Assembly (NCBI GenBank): GCA_009602725.1
Contig: WELB01000173.1
Coordinates: 93,890 to 150,761 of the forward strand
Origin: Spirogloea muscicola
Taxonomy: Eukaryota; Streptophyta; Zygnematophyceae; Spirogloeales; Spirogloeaceae
Reading direction: 5' to 3'
Length of the DNA stretch: 56,872 nucleotides
The notes under the pieces were generated by a model that made no database searches, was not told the origin of the DNA, and worked only from the letters and a program-made list of their open reading frames with translations. The position numbers were made by a program, and so were the translations under genes. Position 1 is the first letter of the stretch, and each line of letters begins with the position of its first letter. This document shows positions 20,374 through 32,449 of the stretch, piece after piece.

Positions 20374-23300
20374 ATGGCGGGCGGCCTGGGGTTCTCGCGG
20401 ACCATGAGCCTGCCGTCCGGGCACTGGGACGCCGCCGCCAAGGAGAAGCCCCCCGGCGGCGCGCTCGCCGGCCGCCCCATGGCGCTGCTCCGCGCCGCGC
20501 TCACCTCCGTGCGCGCCCAGTCGCCGCTCCTCCTCTGCGTCGCCATCATCCTCTGGGCCACCACCTCCTTCCAGCTCACCGGCAAGCTCCCGCCACCACC
20601 ATCCGCCTCCGCCCAACCGCCGTGCACCGCACTCTGCGCTTGCAGCCCATGGCGCGCGGCAGGCTCCCGCACTGACCGGCTCGGTGTGTCGTCGCCTGCA
20701 GTCTTCACGCCCACGCCCACCCGGTCCTCGCCTGTGGAGGAGCCGGCGAAGCGGGACCTGCCGCTAGCGGCGGGCGCCGGGCTCCGCTTCCGGTCGCTGC
20801 GGGAGCAGCCCGTCGGCGGCGGCGGCGGCGGCGCGGACGACGTGCCGTCCATGACCATCTTCTGCGCGCCCAAGCCGTACTCGGGCGAGCCCAACGACGG
20901 GCAGCGCCGCGCGCTGCTCTCCTGGCTGCGCCTCGAGCCGACGCCCAACATCGTCCTGCTCGGCAGCGACCCCAGCTTCGACGCGTAAGCTGAACTCAGC
21001 CCCGCTCTTTGTAGCACGGCAGGAACCCCTGATGCCCCGGACGCCGTCACGTTAAAGGTGGGTTCATTCGAGTCGGAGCTTCTCGCTGACGCCCGGACTT
21101 CGCAACATCCTGTGGCTTGCGCAGGCTGGCCAAGGAGTTCCCTGCGTACGTGCGCGTAGAGGAGGCGATCGACTACAACTTCATCGGCGTGCCCATGTTC
21201 CACAGCATGATGGAGCGCGCGCGCGCTGCCGACACCGATCTTTTCCATGATCATCAATGGCGACATCATCCTGCTCAACGACCTCCTGCCCGCCATACAG
21301 AACGTCAGGGCCAAGTTCGAGAACTGGGTTCTCACAGCCGCCAGGTGGGACGTTGCCGAGGACTTCCCCTTCGAGTTCGAGGGCTTGCCCAAGAGCGTCC
21401 AGCCGGCCACACGACGTGTGCGCACCATCAACGAGGAGCAGATCCGCAGCCATGTCCACAGCACCGGCAATCTGCACACATACGGGGGTGTGGACTTCTG
21501 GCTGTGGAACAACTCCCCCGTCCCCCTGCACTCCGTCACCATGCCCCCGTTCGTCTTCGGGCGCGGCAAGTACGACAACTGGCTGACACACGAGATTGTT
21601 GCATCGGGCCTCCGCGAGATGGTCGACTCCAGTGACTCCGTCACAAGGTCTGCCCTCCCACAATGCAAAGATCTGGCGACCTCACGCGCTGCACTTCTCC
21701 TCACCGTGTAGAAAAGCTTTGCCTGAGCGACAAGTCTGACAGTGATGTGTGTGCGACGGATTGCAGCATCCATGTTGCGCACGCGTATTCGCACGTGGCC
21801 GAGTCCAACTCCACCGCGGGCGTGTCTGCCAAGCTCAACTTCTGGAGCACGCGCAAGAAGAGCAGCTTTGAGCTTTTCTCCAACATCCACCTGGCGCAGG
21901 CCCATGGAAGCTACACCAACCAGAAGGGCACTGCGTTGCACGTGCCCTGGCGCCTTGCCGCCTGCTATGAGCCCGCAGGTCTGCTCCACACCCTTCACAC
22001 GACGAGTCACATGTTTGGCCAGTCAACCGCGGCCTTTCCCTCGCGTTATCCTAATCACCTCCCTGGACTCACAACTGATTGTCCCTTTCCACTGTCTGCT
22101 TATGCCAGTCAAGAACATGTGCCTCCTGCGGAGGGTTCGGCCCGCCAACTGCTCTTGCGAGTACTCCGCCTACACTCAGACCTCCCAGTCAGATCCCAAG
22201 CTCAACAAGAATCGGCAGTGGACTTGCGGCAGCCTTTCAGGTACTTCCGCAGCTCACAAGGACAAAGAGAGGAGCCTTGAGTAGTATGTTACTTGCCACG
22301 AGCGTGCTCATGCATGCGGATGACCAGAACAAGTCTGACATGATTGTCGACAACCATCCTTGACAGTGGACAAGCAGCAAGACTACGAGATAAAGGCCAT
22401 TGCTGAGCCAAATGCAACTCCCGGCCTGCCCCACACGATGACCCAGCTGCTACCAAAAGTTGCAGGTTGACTCCTCCGCCGTGCTCCGTCCACAACCAAT
22501 GCCCTGTACCAGTAACGCGCCAGAGCGGTGCCTTTGTAAGGCATTGCCGGCCATGAGACTCGTGAGCCATGATTTACTCTCCAAGTCAACTGATCTGTTT
22601 GTCGTCTCGATTCAGATGAGAATGGCGTGGTGACTTTGGTGGCTGTGACCATGGGCTATGCGGAGATGCTGATGAACTTTGTGTGCCGTTTACGGCGGCT
22701 GGGCATGGACAAGAACCTCCTGATTGCTGCTCTGGACGAGGACCTTTACAAATTTGCATTCACACAGGTAAGTCTGAGGGCCTTCTAATTGTTGCTTCAA
22801 CGCACACATACCTAGCCTCAGCCTCACAAGAACTGCATCTCGGGGTTGTCAGTCGGTGTTGCAGATGTCTGACGGTAGCTTCATATCTGCAGGGCCTCGC
22901 CGTCTACTACGAGAACAACAAGCTGGCCAACATTGAAGATGGGACTTGCGCATTTGGCAGCCAGTGCTTCAGGCAATTCACAAAGCTTAAATCACGAGCA
23001 GTTCTCCACGTCCTGAAGGCTGGATACAGGTGGGCAAGATGGCTGGCCGTCCCGGCCTCGCAGTGTGGATGTATGTCAAACTTTCACTCGACCAAGTCAT
23101 GATACTGATGTAGAAGGGCTTTTCTTGTGCAGTGTACTATGGACAGACGTTGACATTATCTGGTACACGAACCCTTTGCCTCACCTCATGGCCTTTGGTC
23201 CAAAGACATTCCCAATTCAGAGCAATGAGCCAAATGGCACCATCCCCGGAAACGGCATCCGTCGTATCAATTCTGGCTTCTACTTCGCCAGAGCTGACAA

Positions 23301-23854
23301 CATTACCATAAGAGCCTTTGAGGCCATCACAGCACACGCTGCCAAGACCAAGCTCTCGGAGCAACCGAGCTTCTACGACATCCTATGTGGCGAGAAAGGC
23401 CAGCTCAAGGGCAAGAAGGACGACTGCAACTGGCATGGGCTACGCACTATCCTCCTTGACCGCAAGCAGTACCCTAACGGCGCAGTTCACAAGTTCTGGG
23501 AAGCACCAGATGTTACTGAGGCTTGCAAGGTAAACCACCTCACGCGAGCATGTCTAGCCACGTACTACTGATGACAACATGCTGCATGCTTGATGTCACA
23601 AATGGAGATCATCTCTAGGCTGTGTACAGCTACTTGGCACATACTTGCTACTCACGATTTTCCTTCTGCCTGATGTGCAGAAAGCGGGCTGCATCATGCT
23701 ACACAACAATTGGATCTCTGGAAAGGATGCAAAGAAGGAGAGAATGGTGAAAAATGGCTACTGGCACTACGACCATTCAACTAGACAATGCATTCACGAC
23801 TGGTACAACCCTAAAGTGCAAGCTACAAGTGCAGCCACGGAGACGGCCAGCTGA
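20374..23854 (+). CDS. GT77-family glycosyltransferase, RAY1-like (type II membrane protein)
   Basis: Nucleotide-diphospho-sugar transferase (PF03407-type). The closest family I recognise is plant RAY1/XEG113, Golgi arabinosyltransferases acting on cell-wall glycans or glycoproteins; the sugar donor here is inference. From the ATG at 20374 a short cytosolic part precedes a signal anchor (PLLLCVAIILWATTSF), then a GC-rich stem. The first module has MTIFCAPKPYSGEPNDGQR, SWLRLEPTPNIVLLGSDPS, an intron, KEFPAYVRVEEAIDYNFIG, VPMFHSMMERA, and NLHTYGGVDFWLWNN. A Cys-containing linker follows (NCSCEYSAYTQ). The second, catalytic module has VTLVAVTMGYAEMLMNF, the DXD motif WTDVDIIWY (about 23150), GIRRINSGFYFARAD, WHGLRTILLDRKQYPNG and GCIMLHNNWISGKDAK, ending at 23854. 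The segment at 21117-21247 reads in another frame from the next block, so a small intron or error lies near 21235. It converges on the lumenal-protein gene. Confidence 0.82.
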
Positions 23855-24775
23855 GATGAACATAACCGCTTCTAAGTTATTTGCTCCCGCAAGCAGTATT
23901 GGTCACCTGAGGTCGCTGAGCACTTTCCCCACCGAAAAGACGAGCATGGGAAAGGATGGACAAGTGAGCTACGGGCACATCAACCATCAAACCAACTTTT
24001 GCCACATAGTCCGAAGTCGCCAGCCAAGATAGCAAGCTCCAGCTGAGACTTCACTGGCTCATAACCATCCAACGACATGTGCGACATACTCCCAAGTCGC
24101 CAGCTTAGCTAGCAAGCATCTGAGGTCTTCAAGATGCCACTTCATTGTACCATCATCACAGGCAAAACCAAAGGGATTGCCCAACTAGGATCTATAGCCA
24201 TATTGCTCACTTCCTCCACTAGCTGCCACTAATGCAGCTGCAGGAGTTGATAGAATGCCTCGTGTGGCTGGCCCACATTCTAGCAATCGCCTAGGACAGG
24301 ATCAAGACGAGATCCTTGTAATCTTTGCCTCTCACCTGGTTAGAGTGTTCCGGTCACGGTAGGACCCCCCAATCACTCACCAATGCTGTACATGACGGAG
24401 GCACTCTATCTGTTGGACTAGGTTGTGATAATGTCCTGAGCATGTGAATGCTGAGCCAAGTTGGCTAGGCGAAGTGTGGGCGGTGACGGCTAGCCAAGAG
24501 GACTTCAAAAACAATCCAGAAGCCCAGTCGGGTGAAATTTATTGTGTCATATGACGCACGGGAAGGACTGCGAGGAGTTTCAGGGCCTGAATGGAACAAC
24601 AAAGGAAATGCTGTTTCCTGGCTTAGTACCTGCAAACATTACAGAAACAAGGATATGAGGAATGACAGTCACAGCAGTAATTGGTGAATCACTACAACTG
24701 GGAATTTGCATTCACCACAACTGCGAGACATGTCCAGTGACTTTATCTTCTGCAAAGCTAACCTGCAGTCGAAGT
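23855..24775. other. Convergent spacer
   Basis: About 920 bp between the stop codons of the GT77 gene and the lumenal-protein gene, expected to contain both 3' UTRs. A TCCAACTTT/GCCACAT motif with AGTCGCCAGC recurs at about 24005-24025 and 24085-24105, a weak local duplication. No other gene or interspersed element is visible. Confidence 0.5.
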
Positions 24776-26204
24776 TCAATGTTGTCCTTTTACAATAAAC
24801 AGGGACTGTCGCTTACACTCATAGAAGCATTGGCTGGAACATGACTTGAGGACTTTGCTCCTGTCTTTCTCATCAAGGAGATAACCAGTTGTGTCCTTGA
24901 TGTGAGCCAAGTGTCGTTGGATAGCCTTCATACATGCCGAGTTGCAGGGGGCCATGCATGACTCCTCTCTGGAGCGACCAACGCCCTTGGCACAGGAAGG
25001 GTCTCCGAATGAGCTGACCTGTACAGATAGCGTACAGATGAGAGCGAGCAGTGACAAGGGAGCACCATTTGCTCTTCCCTGCGTAGCACGTGCAGAATGA
25101 GTGACAGATACCTTTGGTTGCTAACACTTTCAGGGGAATTCACAACAACAAACGTAGTTAGCAACTATATCATCTTGCTGTTACCAGGAGGCCTGGCGGT
25201 GTTCCATTGATTGCTGGCGTGTGCTTGCTGGCTTCGAGGGCATTCACACTGCATTCGCACATGTTGCCTGATGTTGAGCCCTAAGCTGAAAGCTGGTGGG
25301 AGATTCGGAAGCAAGCCTTCAATGGAAGAGGCAGCCACGAAACACACTTTAATATCTTGTGTGGTACTTGATCAGTACGGAGGGACCTCATGGCAGCTGC
25401 AAATTCCTGGCAGATACACGCACATTACCAGGTCGAAGCTGTGAAGCCTTTCTTCCGTCCAACAATTTTACCATCTTCAATCACTTCAATGAGATACTTC
25501 TTGCTGCACAGCATAGTCCTTCTCAATCCTCAGCTCAGTGACTTGTACAATCTGGGCTTGCCGGCTTGTTACTCGCTGCCGGATAAGTGCATGGAGCTAG
25601 CTGTTAAGCACTACAAAGTCTGTCCGCTGCAGAATGTACAAGTCTCAGAAGCTTTCTGGATCAGCTGTTAGACTTGGAGAAGCCTGAGGCATACTAGTGC
25701 AATATCTCACACGATGCTGCCGTAGAGTGTGAAGGGCTCCACGGGGTCTTTCTCCTCAGCGGTGGTGCCAAACAGGCTGACAAAGCCCGCAGCATGCGCC
25801 GAGTCGCCAGGCTCCCAGCTCAAGCAGGAGAAGAGCGACACACCCAGCATAAGCGCCAAGCGCCGTCGCAGCCTGTGCTGCCGCCTTGCTGGTGGCAGGG
25901 GGTGGACCGACCAATCGCTGTCTGGCCTGTGCGGCCGCGAATGTCGGCCCTGCGGCGCAGCAAAGGGCACTGAGGCCCGGCCTGAGCCCAGCGCCGTCAA
26001 GGACGTCCTTGCCAGCCGCCGCCACGCATCTGGCGCTGGCCGGCGCGAGCTGGACGCCGGCTCCAACGCAACTGCTGCTGAGGTGCTCCGGAGCCTCTGC
26101 ACTGGTTCGCTGCAGCGGCCTGGCCGATCGCAGCCGGCGTGCGGCAAGAGAGAGCTCGCAGGCGGCCCTCCCACGATCGCTGCCGCCGCCGTTGCCACCG
26201 CCAT
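24776..26204 (-). CDS. Predicted thylakoid-lumen Cys-rich protein, function unknown
   Basis: Four exons splice in phase: 26204-25711, 25503-25429, 25366 to about 25260, and 25018-24776. The N-terminus (MAVATAAAAIVGG...) is Ala/Arg/Ser-rich like a chloroplast transit peptide. A second targeting segment follows, with arginines before a hydrophobic stretch and an AHA-A cleavage-like end (RRRLALMLGVSLFSCLSW...SAHA), as in Tat-type lumen signals. The mature part reads FVSLFGTTAEEKDPVEPFTL, YGSIVKKYLIEVIEDGKIV, GRKKGFTASTC, VAASSIEGLLPNLPPAF and a Cys-rich end: SCAKG, ESCMAPCNSACMKAIQRHL, KSCSSQCFYECK. I believe similar proteins occur in land plants, but I cannot name one with confidence. The even number of conserved cysteines suggests disulfides in the lumen. 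Its GC-rich start faces the RPS18 gene across a repeat block. Confidence 0.75.
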
Positions 26205-26304
26205 TAGCAGAGCGCCGTGCGGGGGGCGCTGGCCAACGGGCCTGGCACAGGACGTCGCTCGATGCCTTGTTGTGTGGCCGGCTCATCACAGCCATCGCCA
26301 CCTC

Positions 26305-27280
26305 GGGAGAGATGAGCTAATCAAAAGGGATGTGTCTAAAGCAATGGAGTGCCTGACTTGCCAAGTACAAAGGCTATCACACCGATAGATGTTCACCTGC
26401 TGCTAAGCTGACCCATTCAGTAACCACGAGTCGGCACATAGATGTGGCTAACTGATGCCCGAATGCCGGACGGCAATTTGACAACCCCGTGTGCCACCAG
26501 CTAAGAGAAGGAAGCGCGGCCATATTGACTGGTGGCTGGGAAAGGCCAGCCCAAATGGAGAGAAAAGAGAAGTGCGCGCCCATAGAGAAGAGGGCTGGCA
26601 AGGCCAGCCCAAAAAGACAATGACAAAAGCCAAAGAAAGAGGTGCCGAAAAACAGAAAGCGCGGCCAGATTCACTGGTGGCTGGGAAAGGCCAGCCCAAA
26701 GGAAAGGACAAGGTCTGAAGGAGCCGGAGTGCGAAGGACAAATAGAAGGTGCTCGCCCATTGAGAAGAGGGGCTGGCAAAGCCAACCCAAAAAGAATGGA
26801 CAATGTTCAAAGCCAAAGAAAGAGGTGCTGAAAAAGGACTACACTACAAAGTGCAAGATGGTGCAGAGGGAGATGCAGATGGCTGCTCAGTATCCACGTG
26901 TGAGCAACAGCAGATCAGAGTAACTCGGAGCAGGAGAAGCGGCACTTTGCCGAGACCCGGAAGCAGCAGCCATAGCACGGCCAGCCCGCGCGTGGACCGC
27001 ATGAGCCAAAGAGCGCTGCAGCGAGACCGCCAGCCTCATCCAAAAGACCTGCGAGAGGGAGCCGGCAGCATTGAAGCCTGGCGAACCCTGCCGCCGCTCG
27101 AAGGACAAAGGACTAAGGCTACGGCTCGACCAGCTTTCTTGGTGCAAAGCATGAGCCTGAGCTCGCTGCAGAAAAGAAAATTCGCGTATTTGAAGCAAAC
27201 GAAGACCAATGGGCTAAGTACAAAGGCAAGCACATCTCAAGACCTACATAACCTACAGCAGATTGACCCGCTCAGTAATC
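26305..27280 (-). mobile_element. Minus-strand tails and a family A C-terminus
   Basis: Hairpin tails in minus orientation lie at 26532-26552, 26590-26610, 26676-26696 and 26766-26788. The last belongs to a family A end reading, on minus, ERRQGSPGFNAAGSLSQVF, WMRLAVSLQRSLAHAVHA, RAGRAMAAASG and SDLLLLTRGY-stop (about 27105 down to 26887). A second signature IYVPTRGY-stop lies near 26415-26445. Beyond 27110 lies a minus scrap of family B (LFCSELRLMLCTKKAG). At least four truncated insertions are packed together. Confidence 0.65.
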
Positions 27281-27289
27281 ACGGGTCAA

Positions 27290-27660
27290 GACATGAAGGT
27301 CGCTAATCGATGCCTGAATACTAGATGTCAGATACGAAGCCCTTCTATCATCAACTAGAGCTCGTCCAACTTTCTGGTGCAGGGCATTAGCCTGAGCACG
27401 CTGCAAATAGGCCGAAACTCGTCGTCGCAAGAAAGACAGATATGCAGCTGGCAAGCCCATCTCAGCTGGAAACACATCTGCACGATGTGTGTAGCCTAGA
27501 TTGGCAATGTCTTGAAGGAGGGTGTGGAAACAAGGACTCAGACAGCCAAAGAAGTCGATTGCCGCTGGCAGGAGCTGATCGCATTGTGGTAATCGGAGTA
27601 GTGCTGCAACTTTCTTTGTTCTGCACGCTGCAGACAGGCTGACACACGAAGTCGCAAAGA
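27290..27660 (-). pseudogene. Family B retroelement C-terminus (minus)
   Basis: Minus-strand open frame reading LPAAIDFFGCLSPCFHTLLQ, DIANLGYTHRADVFPAEMG, LPAAYLSFLRRRVSAYLQR, AQANALHQKVGRALVDDRR and SISDLHVLTRDY-stop (27274 end). It is the same unit as the copies at 9.64, 18.65 and 31.5 kb, but in the opposite orientation. Upstream sequence (TKKVAALLRLPQCD) also matches the start of the 9.6 kb copy, so the two share the same 5' extension. Confidence 0.65.
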
Positions 27661-27699
27661 TGCTCAATCAATTAATATAGTGGCACTTGCTCTGGATTT

Positions 27700-28925
27700 G
27701 ATGTGTGGACAAAACTTGGGAAAACGATAATCAGGCTGCAAGGGGGCGACGGCTGTGTATTATCACAGCCCCCGCCTCCTAGGCAAGAGCTCACTCCTGT
27801 CAAAAGCCAGCCCCGAAAAGAATGGCTGCTCACCAGGGAAGATCGAGCACCCAGTTGCCACTTGAGCCGCTGTGTGCTTTAGCGCTGCCCTGGCCCCTTC
27901 AATTTCTGGTCATTCTTACTTTGGGCTGGCCATCAACCGCCATCGCCCTCTACTGGAAAAGTCTCTCGCTCTGATACAAAATGGACAACTTCCCGAGGGG
28001 CTGGAAGCACTAAAACACATGATTAAGCAAATAGCACGAAGGATGATCACCTAGTAGCCCCTAGTGAGCAGCCGCGAGTCAGAAAGACAAGCTGCTGGAA
28101 AGCAGTCCCCTTGACGATAGCCAGAGGCAGCAGCTATACCGCTGAGGAGCCACTTCCTAATCGCGGCCAGCTTTAGAAGAGCTGCTTCTCCTTTTTGGAG
28201 ATGATATACTTTGCCTTCGTACTTGGCCACTCAGGCCCTCCATTACTCTATAAACAATTCACTTTCCACCCTTACAGCCACCAGTCAATCTGGCCGCGCT
28301 TCTTCTACAGACAGTGTACTAGCTTCCTTACAGCCTCCCTCTGATCTCATGCGCACCACGCGCCTTCTCCCTTCACATGTTACTAATCTGCGCTTCTCGC
28401 TCTTCACGTTATATTAATTGACGCTTCTCGTTGGCGGGCACACGCCCATTGTGCCTGGCTTGGCATCAAAAGAAAGGAGCGGCACTACAAGGATCACCCC
28501 AAGTAGACCACTTCTATTTGTGCTCTTTGAACATATTTGGATGTTAGTGTATCAAGTGGTCCATTCTTGTGGCTGGCCTCTCACAGCCCTTGCCCCCGTT
28601 GAGAGAGCCACTTCTCTCACAGGCATTGCCTCGCAATAAAAGGAGCTATTTATTATCGTCCCTCCTCCCTTCACTAGGGGTAATAGAAGATGAGCTCGCC
28701 CATAGAAGAGAGGGGCTGGCAGAAGCCAGCCAAAAAAGAATGGACTGGGGTAATAGAGCTCAGTACCATCATTCGTGGTAGTTGCTTGATTGTGTTTCCG
28801 CACCCTTCAGATATTGCCGCACTACTTGGGCTTATTATTCACAGCCCTCGCTCCAGTAGAGCTTGCTTGTTTCGAAGAGCGACTCTCCAATCAGCAGGCA
28901 GGCGCCCCAAGCGGGTATGGCCGGG
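27700..28925. mobile_element. Mixed-orientation retroelement tails upstream of RPS18
   Basis: Plus-strand tails include a damaged hairpin near 27918-27935, a GGCCACTCAGGCC hairpin near 28225-28238, a family C end (GCGCACCACGCGCCTTCTC) near 28349-28370 and a hairpin at about 28570-28590 followed by CCCCCGTTGAGAGAGCC. A minus-strand hairpin lies at 28708-28730. Between them is unassigned sequence without a long conserved frame. The RPS18 promoter must lie at the right edge or beyond. Confidence 0.55.
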
Positions 28926-29181
28926 CTAGCGTGCTGCTGACACGTGGGGGGCCTCGAAGCCGCCGATCTTGATCGCGCGAAGCCCAGGGTTTGGGTCACG
29001 AACAGCACCAGGGTTTTGAGAAACCCTTCGCTCGCCTTCCTCCGCCCGCCGCCGCCTCTGCCACGGTGCAGACGCCGCAGCCGCCGCCTCCCCTGCCATC
29101 CAGCGCACAGGAAGCGGCGCTTGTGCGGCACCGGCAACACCGTTGACATCGGGCCCTCGAGCGCTGGTCCTTGCCGCAGCC

Positions 29182-30253
<1,072 letters not shown>

Positions 30254-31035
30254 ATTGGTGGAATAGGACATGTGCAGGCCCTGGTGTGGTCCGTGGGCTT
30301 GCTGGAACACTGGGCCACTGTTTGTGGGCGGTCTCATAGGCCAAGAATTGCTTTCTCTCACGAGCTCATCCTGCAACATCTTCGACTCTGTGTCTGTTAG
30401 TATAGACTTGACAAGTTGCCCCAATTCCGGCCCTATTGGTGGGAAGTTAGAGCGTTCATGTGAAGTAGCACGAGGAGCTTATACAAGAGCTGCATCTTAT
30501 GTGACGCCACTCGCACATGGTCCTTTGGCCGTGGTACCCACTGCTCTGGTACCCACTACTCCAAGTAGGCTGGTCCAGCTGTGTGCAACCAATGAGAATA
30601 CGATTGGAGAAATGCCTTGCGCTGGTGCATGCTGGTGCTTGTCATATGTTAGGCTGCAGGTTTATGCGAATCTGCAACTACAGTGCTCCAAGTACCTAGT
30701 AGTAGACGCTTACTTTACATGACAATATTCAAAGCAGGACCAAAAGTTACATGAAGGTACTTGAGTGCCCTTTCTGTGAGATGAAACAATAGAGTGCAGG
30801 TGGTTGTCATGTGTCTGGTTGTTTAGGAGTCTATGACTGCATTCGCATGAGCACCCCATTAGGGTTCAAGACGTGTCACGACTGAAGCAGGAGATCTAGT
30901 AGGCCCTTTGCTGCTGCGTTCTCCGACCATGCAGGAAAAACTCTCCGCCCTTCGGCTGCTACAATATTTCTCTCCCCTTCAAATCTGCTGGCCTGGTAAA
31001 GAGTACCCAGGTCTAGAAGCCAGTTTCTTAGCTGC
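30254..31035. other. Spacer downstream of RPS18
   Basis: This holds the RPS18 3' UTR and unassigned sequence. A short internal repeat of GGTACCCACT occurs at about 30534-30558. I see no gene, RNA or element end until the retroelement tails begin near 31040. Confidence 0.5.
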
Positions 31036-31039
31036 AAAG

Positions 31040-31370
31040 GTTACACTATCCGGCTCCTTCGGACTTTGTCAACACCCTTGATCTTTGCCCTCGTTTGGGA
31101 CGAACATACTTTCTTTGGGCTGCCTTCCACAGTCATCGCCCGCTTTGGAGAGACTTTTTGGCTGACCTTCCAAAAGCCATATACCACTTCTAAGAAACAT
31201 CTTTGATCGAATAGAGAAGGTGCTCGGTGCACATGAAAGCAACTGATATCGAAAGAAGGGGTGAGGGGTTGTGAGAAGAACAGCGCTTCCATATTGACTA
31301 GTGGCTGTGAGAGGCCAGCCCAAAAGAATGGACAACGGTCTGGAGGGGCCGGATGGCGCAAGAAGCAGGA
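31040..31370. mobile_element. Decayed retroelement tails
   Basis: A plus-strand tail (GGGCTGCCTTCCACAGTC near 31120-31140) faces a minus-strand tail whose hairpin is at 31303-31322, followed by the AAGAATGGACAA spacer and GGAGGGGCCGG. Both are degenerate. No ORF-end signature is preserved. Confidence 0.5.
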
Positions 31371-31449
31371 TACTAATTGCTAAGATGGCAATTACAAGAC
31401 AATTGATGGAGAAGGGCATTCTTGCACTGTTACCTTAGCCCAATGAACA

Positions 31450-31850
31450 TAGAGCTTGTAGCCCAACCCGGCCGCAATCGACACTTTCGGCTGCTTGGTC
31501 CCTCGCTTCCGTACCCTACTTGAGAACATAGCGAGTTTGGAATATGCACAACGCGAGGATATGCTTCCAGCCCAGATGGGTATGCCGGCAGCGTATCTGT
31601 CATTTTTGCGACGTCGAGTGTCAGCTTGTCTGCAGCGAGCTCAGGCTCATGCGTTGCATCAGAAAGCTGGTCGAGCCTTGGCTGGTAGTTTAGGAGCTCG
31701 TCGATTGCCATCCGGTATACGAGCATCAGTTAGCGACCTCTATGTGCTGACTCAGTGGTTACTGAGCGGGTCAGCATAGCAGCAGGTGACGTATATTTGT
31801 CAATGTGCTTGCCTTTGTACTTGACCACACATGGCCTCCCCATCTCTTAC
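31450..31850 (+). pseudogene. Family B retroelement C-terminus with tail
   Basis: Plus frame from about 31495: FRTLLENIASLEYAQREDM, LPAQMGMPAAYLSFLRRRV, SACLQRAQAHALHQKAGRA, LAGSLGARRLPSGIRASVSD and LYVLTQ, after which the expected RGY-stop is shifted to WLLSGSA. The tail follows with GGCCACACATGGCC near 31823-31836. It is the most diverged of the four long family B copies and has lost the terminal stop position. Confidence 0.6.
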
Positions 31851-31899
31851 TACACACGTTTCCCAACCTGACTGAAGTGTCTCCTCTTGGCTCCGTAGA

Positions 31900-32449
31900 T
31901 GATGTGCTGCTGGCTAAATCTCACTGTCTGCGCACTAGGTTCTGCCTGAACAGTGAATCTGCTTGATTTGGCCTCCCTTTCAAATCATGCGCACTGCGCG
32001 CCTTCTCTCGTTTGCTGTCGAGGACCCGTTGAGGGCCCGTGTTGCCCGACTCCGATCACCCAAGGTTAGCCCACTTGCACGTTCCCTGTGGGCTGGCCTC
32101 TCAGAGCCATCAAAAGAAAGCGCAGCCATCGCCATGCTTTTGGAGGAGCTGTTTCCTGTGATATGCCACGGTCGTTGAGGGCTTCTTTCTTTGAACATGC
32201 TTGCTCTCTTACAACCATCCCCGCGCGCGCCTCGCGCGCGTACCGCCGCCTCTGCGTCGCCCGCCGCCGTGGGGAGATGCGGCCGCGGCCGCCTCCAGCC
32301 TTCACAGCGCCACGCTGTCGACGGCGGAGGCCGCGTCCAGTGTCCCTTGTCATGGTAGCCGAGCGGGCTTTTGGTCGTGAGCGGTGCGGGCGGCTCGTTG
32401 TCCAGCGTCTGTGAAGCGGCTCCTGCGAGGCGCCGCCGGTGTGGCGTCG
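31900..32449 (+). other. Family C tail fragment, then 5' region of the SCY1-like gene
   Basis: 31938-32015 matches family C tails in plus orientation (TTCTGCCTGAACAGTGAATC, then GGCCTCCCTTTCAAATCATG and GCGCGCCTTCTCTC). A second tail remnant (GTGGGCTGGCCTCTCAGAGCC) is at 32086-32106. From about 32220 the sequence becomes strongly GC-rich (CGCGCG runs, GCGGCCGCGGCC at 32281), as at other gene starts in this window. That part is presumably the promoter and 5' UTR of the SCY1-like gene. Confidence 0.55.

Noticed and set aside
20334-22010. 558-codon open frame on the minus strand
   Set aside because: It is the antisense of the GT77 glycosyltransferase exons in GC-rich DNA. Its composition is Arg/Ala/Ser and it has no recognisable domain.
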